Positions 1-5,437 of a DNA stretch of 5,437 bases are shown here, piece after piece. Position 1 is the first letter of the stretch; every line of letters begins with the position of its first letter. The DNA is from an uncultured Sutterellaceae bacterium (GTDB lineage Bacteria; Pseudomonadota; Gammaproteobacteria; Burkholderiales; Burkholderiaceae_F): positions 1 to 5,437 of the forward strand of contig CAMYAA010000097.1 in NCBI GenBank assembly GCA_947253615.1, written 5' to 3'. The position numbers were made by a program, and so were the translations under genes. The notes below the pieces were generated by a model. The model had not been told where the DNA came from. It did not search any database and was given only the letters and a program-made list of their open reading frames with translations.

Positions 1-46
1 AGATCTAGTACGGTCTCGTGGGCTCGGAGATGTGTATAAGAGACAG
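1..46. other. Untrimmed Nextera i7-side library adapter (not genomic)
   Basis: Bases 13-46 are the Nextera transposase adapter of the i7 side, ending in the 19-bp Tn5 mosaic end at 28-46. Bases 5-12 (CTAGTACG) sit where the i7 index belongs and read on the other strand as CGTACTAG, which I recall as index N702. Bases 1-4 fit the end of the P7 oligo. Genomic sequence therefore starts at 47. Any peptide read through here is an artefact, for example those containing MCIRDS or SLIHISEPTRPY. Confidence 0.98.
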
Positions 47-3000
47 CTTCCCCCTGCTCATAGGCGGCAACCAGCCAGTCAAAGGCCTTTGCCTTATCTT
101 CGGGGACTCCTTTTCCAAAGTAGTACAAGACCCCGAGACTGTATTTCGCAAAAGCGTTCTCTTGCTGAGCGGCTTTCTGATACCACAAAAACGCGCTCTC
201 ATAATTTTGTTCAACGCCCCAACCGTTCTGATAAAGGAAAGCAAGATCACTTTGCGCTCTGCCATAGCCTTCATTTGCAGCCATGAGCAACCACTTTGCC
301 GCCAACGTATAGTCTTTCGAAACGCCTTCCCCTCTTAAGTACATGAGCGCAAGTTGATATTGCGATCTAACATCGCCATGAACAGCCGCTTTCTTATACC
401 ATTGAAGAGCCTTACCGGTGTCTTGACGAAAACCCACGCCCAAGAAATACATCGTCCCAAGATAGTATTGGGCATCCAAATCCCCTTGTTCATGGGCCTC
501 GATATACCATTGAAAGGCACGCTTGTATTCCTTACCAATACATTGATCTCCGAAATCCTTCCGATATTGCGTATAGTCTTTAGGCTCGGTTGCCTCGTTA
601 AAGCGTTGGCAAACCTTCTTAAATATTTTTTTAAAGCCCCAAAGTTTTTCCAGAGACTCCTTCTGTCCCGATAGCCACGACTTTTTAAACGAGTCTTCGG
701 ACAAACCCTGGAGATCAATTCGACCGGCCAAATAACTTAAACCCAGATAGGGTCTACCCCCTGGCTGCCAATCTTCATCTACCATAGCGGCCCACTCATA
801 GGCCTTTTTCCTATCGTTCAAATCAGACGCATTCTCTAGATAATAGTCAACGCACGCTCTGGGATACCATTGCTCGCCGAGTTCCATGTTTTTTCGGAGG
901 TACTTAAACAATCTTTTTTCATCTCGTTTGGCCGCAATATTTCCCTCATAGCACCTCCGTATATGTCTCTCTATGTAAGGCCGGCAATCCCATTTAAGCT
1001 CTTTCTGAGTTTCTTTCGTTATTAGCCACAGCGGCGCATTGCTCCATTCTAAGAGTGCTTGGGCATATCCCTCCCCTTGTTGAAGAATTTTTGCGAACCA
1101 CTCCTCGTACGATACACCTTCGATCTGCACAGCGCCATCAATCCGTCGCCCTAAATCACCTATAGCCGCAAGATATTGTGCTTTTGCGTAGCCGAGTTTG
1201 GCAGCACGGCATACCCATTGAGCATAATCGCTATGAAGTTGCCAATAAAAAGGCTGACCGTAACTCTGACAATCTCTCAACGCCCATCGATCTGCACCTT
1301 GGTTGTAGTATTCAAAGGCCTTTTTTAAATTTCGGCGGACGCCGTTGCCTGTGAGGTATAAATAGCCCACGGCATTTTGTGCCTCTGGATACCCCTGCTC
1401 TGCCGACTTACAAAACCAATGAAAAGCTTGTGTATAGTCCTGCTTTTTAAAGTACCACGCACCCAAAGCAAATTGGCCATAAGGATTCCCCCAATCGGCC
1501 GACTCCTGCAGATTGTCAATGTAAGAAGAAGAATCGTATTTAAAGCAGGTACTATAAGCTGAGCACAAAAGAAATTGCGCCACGGGATTGTCCAAATGAG
1601 CCACTTTCAGATACCGTTCACGTGCTTTTTTAAGATCTCGAATTAGATCTTGCCCTTTCAGCGCCATGAATCCTAAGTTGATTTTGGCGCCTTCATGATT
1701 GGCTGCAACGGCTCGCTTATACCATTTAATCGCCTTCTGATAATCGATGGAAACATCCAAACCCAAGTGGTACTTCAACGCCAAATTGAATTGAGCCACC
1801 ACATCCCCTTGTCGAGCAGCCTTTGTCAAATAGGCTAGAGCTTTTTCATTGTCTGGTTCCACCCCAAGACCTTGCTCGTACATCAAGCTCAACAAGCTTT
1901 GAACGCTCGTTTCTCCATTGTCCGACGCCTTCTGATACCAATGAGCCGCTTGAGTATAGTTTTGAGGAAGCCACTCCCCCTCGAAGTACATCGAACCTAA
2001 GGCCGCTTGGGCTTTAACATTGCCCATCGTTCCCGCCTTCGTAAACCATGCTGACGCTTCCTGAGCGTCTTCTAAAACACCGCGTGCATTTTCAAGCATC
2101 GTTCCCAAGTGATATTGGGCATAAGGATTGCCTTGTTGAGCGGCACTCGTATACCAATCCACACCATACCCTTCAAAACTAGGCTTTTTTAAATTAATGA
2201 GACGCTGTTTCGCGGCTTTAGTCACCCGTTCAATCGCTTGATCGACATCTTTAGCCACACCCACACCCTTAGTCAGCATAAGCCCTAACGTCACTTGTGC
2301 CTCGAGACTCCCATGCTCCGCGGCCTTATTGAGCCATTCGAGCGCTTGGGGAATGTTTTGCGGCACCCCATGTCCCAAACGATACATCTCGCCCAAGTCA
2401 TTCTCAGCCTTAACATTACCCTGGTGGGCCGCCTTAGACACCCAATCAAAAGCGCTCGTATAGTCTTTGGTCGCTCCCTGTCCATTCTTGATCATCAAAC
2501 CAATCTGATAGCGTGCTTCTGAATCGAACTGATTCGCCGCTTTCATTAGCCATGAGAGGGCTTGATGATCGTCTTGTTTTACTCCGAGCCCGTGCAGGTA
2601 CATAAGGCCCATATTGAATTGAGCCCTACCATCCCCTTGATTGCCAGCTTTTTCGTAGAGCTCCGCCCCCTTTAAATAGTCTTGCGAAACCCCGAGTGCA
2701 TTGACGTACAAAAACCCCAAGCTACATTGGGCTCTTGCGTATCGAGCTTGGGCCGCCTTGCTATACCAAGCAAGCGCCTGAGCGTAATCTTGCACCACGC
2801 CCTGACCGGTTTCGAACATTTCCCCTAGATTCGTTTGAGCAACGACGTTTCCGTTCTCAGCGGCTTGCTGGTACCACGAAAGTGCCTTCTCTAAATCGGG
2901 TTGAACCCCTTGGCCTTTCAGGTAAATAAGGCCCAAATTGTATTGAGCGACCACACTACCGAGCTCGGCCGCTTGGGTGTACCAGGAAAAAGCCTTGTTG

Positions 3001-3245
3001 AAATCTTGGGAGACGCCTTGGCCTTTCTCGTACATATAGCCCAGATTGCAATGGGCTTGAGCGCTGCCTTGACTCGCGGCCTTGAGATACCATTCTTGGG
3101 CCTTTTGATAGTCTTGGGGAAATCCTCGCCCCTGATGGTAGATAACGCCGAGCTTATACTCGGCGTAAGCATCCCCTTGGTGAGCTGCTATTTCAAAAGC
3201 ATATACATAATCTGGAATTTTTTTAGTGAATTGAAGCGGTGTCAT
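47..3245 (-). CDS. Giant Sel1-like repeat protein, C-terminus missing
   Basis: This is one open frame of 1066 codons from the ATG at 3245, with no stop before the adapter at 46, so the C-terminus is lost. It is built of Sel1-like repeats, the TPR-related 36-residue helical hairpins that act as protein-binding scaffolds. The typical unit reads AQxNLGxMYxxGxGVxQDxxKAxxWYxKAAxxG. The LG-type positions fall at residues 33, 69, 105, 141, 177, 213, 249, 285 and 321, exactly 36 apart. They resume at 381, 417, 453, 489, 525 and 561, then loosely at 595 and 627, and again at 930, 966, 1002 and 1038. Residues 641-905 have no clear repeats and are rich in Trp with several Cys. The N-terminus (MTPLQFTKKIPDYVYAFEIA) has no signal peptide and no membrane segment is seen, so the protein is cytosolic or leaves by a non-Sec route. 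The ATG lacks a good Shine-Dalgarno site. An in-frame TGA at 3278-3276 limits any extension to a TTG at 3275. Bacterial relatives include Legionella LpnE and EnhC. The partner is unknown. Confidence 0.93.
48..530 (-). repeat. Sel1 repeat block C: four regular units up to the contig break
   Basis: Residues 906-1066 return to a strict 36-residue phase (930, 966, 1002, 1038) with good consensus, including WYKKAA and WYQKAA. The last unit is cut after AYEQGE by the adapter, so further repeats probably follow in the genome. Confidence 0.88.
1326..2141 (-). repeat. Sel1 repeat block B: six regular and two shorter units
   Basis: Residues 369-640 continue the array after a 24-residue insertion. Units are phased at 381, 417, 453, 489, 525 and 561, then shortened to 34 and 32 residues (595 and 627). 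Several have lost the glycine (SLMY at 453, ALKY at 489, CSAY at 561), so the array decays toward the centre of the protein. Confidence 0.85.
2211..3173 (-). repeat. Sel1 repeat block A: nine units in strict 36-residue (108-bp) register
   Basis: Residues 25-345 of the Sel1 protein hold nine tandem units with identical 36-residue spacing of the LG position (33 to 321). Most units carry G-x-G-V followed by D, then W and K-A-A. At DNA level the 108-bp period is visible, but the units are clearly diverged, so this is an old array rather than a recent expansion. Confidence 0.9.
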
Positions 3246-3276
3246 CGTCGGAGAGGGTTTGAAAAGAAGAGCCAAT

Positions 3277-3305
3277 CAAATAGGGGCTCAATAAAGCTAT
3301 ATCAA
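3277..3305 (-). promoter_or_regulatory. Weak sigma70-type promoter candidate for the Sel1 gene
   Basis: On the minus strand TTGATA (3305-3300, five of six matches to the -35 consensus) is followed after 17 bases by TATTTG (3282-3277, three of six matches to the -10). Transcription would start near 3270, about 25 bases before the ATG at 3245. The spacing and position are right but the -10 is poor, so this is only a candidate. Confidence 0.22.
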
Positions 3306-3307
3306 GC

Positions 3308-3349
3308 TTAATCAAGCGATTTTCCTATCATACTGAGCTAAACCTCCTT
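3308..3349 (-). promoter_or_regulatory. Consensus Shine-Dalgarno with seven-codon ORF (possible leader peptide)
   Basis: AAGGAGGT on the minus strand at 3349-3342 is a full anti-16S match. An ATG follows at 3331, 11 bases after AAGGAGG, and opens a short frame reading MIGKSLD that ends in TAA at 3308. It lies 62 bases upstream of the Sel1 ATG and is out of frame with it. The large gene itself lacks a good ribosome site. It could be a translated leader, a relic, or chance. If the promoter candidate at 3277-3305 is the real one, this site would not be on the Sel1 transcript. Confidence 0.3.
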
Positions 3350-3389
3350 ACTGCTCCTAGGATTTGCACTACCCACAAGCCTAGGAAAA
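3320..3389. repeat. Spaced inverted repeat TTTTCCTA / TAGGAAAA and two CCTAGG palindromes
   Basis: TTTTCCTA at 3320-3327 is the exact reverse complement of TAGGAAAA at 3382-3389, with 54 bases between. The self-complementary hexamer CCTAGG occurs twice, at 3356-3361 and 3380-3385, 24 bases apart (start to start), so the second copy can pair with either partner. The cluster lies upstream of the Sel1 gene and might be an operator or alternative RNA fold. No binding protein can be named. Confidence 0.25.
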
Positions 3390-3471
3390 TAACGAGTCCA
3401 CGAAAAGCCTAACGATTCACCGCAGCTCAAGGGAATGCAGCACAACATACGTTGGCTTTGGTATTGACTTA

Positions 3472-3503
3472 AACGGGCACCTTTTCGAGAAAAGATGCCC
3501 GCT
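3472..3503 (-). terminator. Intrinsic-terminator-like hairpin after the lipoprotein gene
   Basis: The core stem spans 3474-3501: CGGGCA at 3501-3496 and CTTTT at 3494-3490, loop CTCG, then AAAAG and TGCCCG on the other arm. On the minus-strand RNA the internal position 3495/3480 is a U-G wobble, and outer G-U and A-U pairs add up to a stem of about 14 pairs. On the plus strand the internal position is a C-A mismatch, so the fold favours minus-strand RNA. It begins about 30 bases after the lipoprotein stop. The uridine tract is only three bases (UUUAAG), so it may terminate weakly or act mainly to protect the 3' end. Confidence 0.6.
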
Positions 3504-3532
3504 ATTCAATCATTGATGTTCAAGGGTGCTCG

Positions 3533-4021
3533 TTAATCCAAATATTGGATCACTAAGTACACATTGCTAATTTGGTTCATTGCAAAGGAAAAGCCATTAC
3601 CGTAGCCATAACCCGTTCCACGGTACGACCCTGAATTGCCATAGGTGCTATAGGTGCCGGAATAGTTCATCGTGGCATTATTCACCGTGTAATTTCCTGC
3701 GTAATGCACATCGTGTGAATTCAGAATCACAGCATCCCCATGATGGGCCTTCACTTCCGCAACAATCGCAGAACGTAATAACGAATCGGCGAAGAGTCCA
3801 TCATTGAGCTCAACCTTTAACGTCCCAATCACTTTAAAGCGACGTTCAGGCGAACCTTGAGTCCATATTTCAATCCCATCCTTTTCAACCGCGATTCCAC
3901 CATCGCCCACATAAACTTCGCCATGATCGACCACAGGCATATAGTCTCGACTTGTGAGCAACGTTGTACAACCCGTCAATACGAACGATACACAAGCGAG
4001 CGCTAAGAAAACTTTTTTCAT
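3533..4021 (-). CDS. Small Tyr/Gly-rich lipoprotein, complete (162 residues)
   Basis: The product starts MKKVFLALACVSFVLTGC, a type II signal peptide with two lysines, a hydrophobic core and the lipobox LTGC. Cys18 would be acylated, and Thr at +2 fits sorting to the outer membrane. Residues 61-104 form a conserved-looking core (FKVIGTLKVE, then SLLRSAIVAEVKAHHGDAVIL) with an alternation of helix and strand reminiscent of small RcsF- or DUF4156-type envelope lipoproteins. That likeness is from memory and is weak. Residues 108-146 are low-complexity in Tyr, Gly, Ser, Asn and Thr, and the tail VYLVIQYLD is strand-like. I chose the ATG at 4021 because AAAGGA lies seven bases upstream and the signal peptide begins there, although the frame is open further upstream to a TAA at 4183-4181. 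A hairpin follows the stop. Function is unknown. Confidence 0.85.
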   Translation of the reverse strand: MKKVFLALACVSFVLTGCTTLLTSRDYMPVVDHGEVYVGDGGIAVEKDGIEIWTQGSPERRFKVIGTLKVELNDGLFADSLLRSAIVAEVKAHHGDAVILNSHDVHYAGNYTVNNATMNYSGTYSTYGNSGSYRGTGYGYGNGFSFAMNQISNVYLVIQYLD

Positions 4022-4180
4022 GCGACCATCCTTTCCATCAAACTCGTTGAGATATGGGCATGACTCATTTAGTCGCTCTAGCGTTGGATACTCTTTCAAA
4101 TCATCGATCCCGATTTGAGTCCAATCAGCAGGGAATAACCGCGCTGTTTGCCCAATGACCTGAGGAGAATATCTAAAAAA
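4022..4180 (-). other. Protein-like open extension upstream of the lipoprotein; possible gene remnant
   Basis: Between an in-frame TAA at 4183-4181 and the lipoprotein ATG there are 53 sense codons. They read like ordinary protein, for example YSPQVIGQTARLFPADWTQ and LKEYPTLERLNES. The only plausible start in frame is the TTG at 4099, and it lacks a clear ribosome site. It may be a decayed gene fragment that happens to share the frame, or a 5' leader that is open by chance. I do not recognise a family. Confidence 0.25.
4029..4034 (-). promoter_or_regulatory. Ribosome binding site that fixes the lipoprotein start
   Basis: AAAGGA on the minus strand ends seven bases before the ATG at 4021. It places the start directly at the lipoprotein signal peptide and argues against the in-frame TTG at 4099, which would add 26 hydrophilic residues in front of the signal sequence. 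Confidence 0.7.
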
Positions 4181-4208
4181 TTAACCCCTGTCCTCTTGTA
4201 ATTAACAA
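4180..4208 (-). promoter_or_regulatory. Weak promoter candidate for the lipoprotein gene
   Basis: On the minus strand TTGTTA (4208-4203, four of six) and GTTAAT (4185-4180, four of six) are 17 bases apart in an AT-rich stretch. The transcript would have a leader of about 150 bases covering the protein-like extension. Support is weak. The rest of the 4022-4335 gap shows no gene and no clear terminator for the MATE gene. Confidence 0.2.
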
Positions 4209-4249
4209 TAAGACACAAAATCGGGAAATCACCTATTAAATCAATAACT

Positions 4250-4262
4250 TAGAGTAACTCTA
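4250..4262. repeat. Short palindrome TAGAGTAACTCTA
   Basis: This is a perfect 6-1-6 inverted repeat in the AT-rich gap 74 bases past the MATE stop. As RNA it makes only a five- or six-pair stem without a uridine tract, so it is a poor terminator. It could be a small operator half-site pair or chance. Confidence 0.25.
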
Positions 4263-4335
4263 CGACACTAAAAATCATAAGAAATTACCCCTAGTACCCC
4301 ATGACGAAAACACTGAAAAATAAGCAGGCAAAATG

Positions 4336-5388
4336 CTAGGGTTTCTTCACCTTGAGCCGCGCCGTATGAATCGCCAAAGGCACAATCATTAACGCGACTA
4401 ATCCTAAGCCCACACAAGCACCAACCCAATAGCCTTTTAGGCCCATCGGTTCGGTGAACCAATCGGTATAGGCCAGCACTGAGCCTACGCTCAATCCCAT
4501 CCCGCAGAGCATGATGGCATGAATCATCATCGGCCAAAACGTGATCTGGTAGCCACGCAGCAAGCTCGTCGCCGAGATCTGTAAGCCGTCCACAATGTGA
4601 TAAATCGAGGCGAGGGCCACCACACTCACAGCGACAGCGACCACATCCGCATCGTCCGCGTACAAACGCACAATGGCATAGCGCCCCACGTAGACCGCAG
4701 CTGCCAAGAGTAACGAGCTCACTAACGCGACTTTAAGTACACGATAGGTTGCTGCTTTCGCCCCTTCGGGATATTTAGCGCCCATGCTCTGGCTCACCAA
4801 AATCGTCCCGGCAATCCCGACCGAGAATGGACAAACGTACAGAAGGTAAACCAAATTGGAAAGCACTTGATGCGCAGCCACAACCACGTCCCCAAGACGA
4901 GCCAATAACAGCGTCATCGCAGAAAAGGCCGTCATTTCACAGCAGCCCGCTACCCCAATGGGTAAACCCACCTTCAACAAGGACTTAAAGATTTTTTTGT
5001 CAAAAGGCACCCAGAGCTCAGTACGCATAGGCGCGTAATACGGATCGCGCGTCCAAATGAGCCAATAAAAGAGAAGACCAATCCAACTCAACAGAGTGGT
5101 CGAGAGCCCAGCGCCCGCGCCTCCTAAGGCAGGGACTGGCCCCCACCCATACATAAAGACAGCATTAAACGGTAACTTGAGAATAAGAAGGATAACCGTC
5201 ACGATCATCGTCGCCTTAGGGCGCGAGACCGCGGCATTCACGCAGATGTAGCCTCGACTGAGCAAAATCGCTGGTAAACCCGCTGCGTAATAGAGCAGAT
5301 AATGCGCAGCCACTACGGCGGCGTCCCCTTCAATCCCTGAGATTTCCGTCCAAAAGTCCGTCATCCCAATCAGGAGAAGGCCGGGGAC
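4336..5388 (-). CDS. MATE family multidrug/cation antiporter (NorM type), N-terminus missing
   Basis: The last 350 residues of a multidrug and toxic compound extrusion transporter are present, ending in TAG at 4338-4336. These inner-membrane pumps expel cationic drugs in exchange for sodium or protons. Numbering from the adapter junction, about nine hydrophobic segments are visible (roughly 24-46, 58-80, 92-112, 137-162, 168-200, 217-240, 245-266, 283-307 and 320-342). The family motif GLPIGVAGCCEMTAF starts at 141 and carries Glu151. YHIVDGLQ carries Tyr263 and Asp267, followed by SLLRGYQ. From memory, Glu255, Tyr367 and Asp371 are the cation-site residues of Vibrio cholerae NorM. The spacing here (116 between Glu and Asp, 4 between Tyr and Asp) is identical, so about 104 N-terminal residues are missing and full length would be near 454. 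The loss is at the library adapter, not a natural truncation. Residues MYKRQ, if annotated at the start, are adapter-encoded. Confidence 0.93.
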   Translation of the reverse strand, partial: VPGLLLIGMTDFWTEISGIEGDAAVVAAHYLLYYAAGLPAILLSRGYICVNAAVSRPKATMIVTVILLILKLPFNAVFMYGWGPVPALGGAGAGLSTTLLSWIGLLFYWLIWTRDPYYAPMRTELWVPFDKKIFKSLLKVGLPIGVAGCCEMTAFSAMTLLLARLGDVVVAAHQVLSNLVYLLYVCPFSVGIAGTILVSQSMGAKYPEGAKAATYRVLKVALVSSLLLAAAVYVGRYAIVRLYADDADVVAVAVSVVALASIYHIVDGLQISATSLLRGYQITFWPMMIHAIMLCGMGLSVGSVLAYTDWFTEPMGLKGYWVGACVGLGLVALMIVPLAIHTARLKVKKP

Positions 5389-5437
5389 CTGTCTCTTATA
5401 CACATCTGACGCTGCCGACGATATGCAGTGTGTAGAT
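5389..5437. other. Untrimmed Nextera i5-side library adapter (not genomic)
   Basis: The 19-bp Tn5 mosaic end occupies 5389-5407, followed by the i5-side transposon adapter GACGCTGCCGACGA at 5408-5421. TATGCAGT at 5422-5429 sits in the i5 index position and reads ACTGCATA on the other strand, which I recall as index S506. GTGTAGAT at 5430-5437 is the start of the P5 segment. Genome ends at 5388. Confidence 0.98.

Noticed and set aside
28..46. Tn5 transposon end suggesting a natural mobile element at both contig ends
   Set aside because: The mosaic ends are joined to Illumina Nextera primer and index sequence on both sides, so they come from library preparation and not from a transposon in the genome.
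335..2485. Several 64-127 codon minus-strand frames at 335-718, 1325-1519 and 2291-2485
   Set aside because: They are out of frame with the Sel1 coding sequence, which covers them completely and matches the repeat consensus. Their own translations are Arg/Ser-rich with no motif.
47..3245. 108-bp tandem periodicity as a CRISPR or satellite-type DNA repeat
   Set aside because: The units are diverged at DNA level, have no constant repeat with unique spacers, and are explained by the 36-residue Sel1 protein repeat.
2901..3311. A 136-codon plus-strand open frame, and other plus-strand frames of 60-106 codons opposite the Sel1 gene
   Set aside because: They lie antisense to a continuous 1066-codon repeat frame and have no family likeness. 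Repeat coding sequence keeps stops out of the opposite frames periodically.
3329..3350. GGTTTAGCTCAGT on the minus strand resembles a tRNA D-arm
   Set aside because: There is no matching GAGC to close the D-stem, and no anticodon or T-arm at the right spacing, so it is not a tRNA.
3580..3807. Plus-strand 75-codon frame inside the lipoprotein gene
   Set aside because: It is antisense to a well-supported lipoprotein gene and its translation is His/Arg/Ser-rich without any recognisable feature.
4268..4537. Minus-strand 89-codon frame overlapping the end of the MATE gene
   Set aside because: It is mostly inside the MATE coding sequence in another frame, has no family likeness, and has no convincing start signal.

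Overview
The window is a contig with sequencing-library ends. Bases 1-46 and 5389-5437 are untrimmed Illumina Nextera (Tn5 transposome) adapter, including index bases, so only 47-5388 is genome. Both outer genes are cut at exactly these junctions. Between them lie three genes, all on the minus strand, so transcription runs right to left: a NorM-type MATE efflux transporter (N-terminus missing), a small outer-membrane-type lipoprotein (complete), and a very large Sel1-repeat protein (C-terminus missing).

The gene types, the SPase II lipobox, the Shine-Dalgarno site and a base composition that looks roughly balanced (not computed) suggest a Gram-negative bacterium, probably a proteobacterium. 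NorM-type MATE transporters are common in Gammaproteobacteria. No ribosomal RNA or other reliable phylogenetic marker is present, so genus cannot be named.

Layout: 47-3245 is one uninterrupted reading frame of 1066 codons. It reads through the left adapter with no stop, so a search that requires a stop codon misses it. It has about 21 recognisable Sel1-like repeats. Nine are in exact 36-residue register, more follow after a 24-residue insertion, a central stretch of about 265 residues has no clear repeats, and four more regular repeats follow before the break. 3246-3532 is intergenic and holds a weak promoter candidate, a consensus Shine-Dalgarno site in front of a seven-codon ORF, and the hairpin that probably ends the lipoprotein transcript. 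3533-4021 is the lipoprotein gene. 4022-4335 has no confident gene. Its left half is an unbroken 53-codon extension of the lipoprotein frame that looks protein-like but has no obvious start, and its right half is AT-rich with a short palindrome. 4336-5388 is the MATE gene.

Nothing ties the three genes into one pathway. The hairpin between the lipoprotein and Sel1 genes, and the long gaps, suggest separate transcription units. The most distinctive biology is the giant Sel1-repeat protein, which has no signal peptide and a divergent Trp/Cys-containing centre. I see no CRISPR array, insertion sequence, tRNA, rRNA or phage gene. The only transposon-derived sequence is the Tn5 mosaic end in the library adapters.
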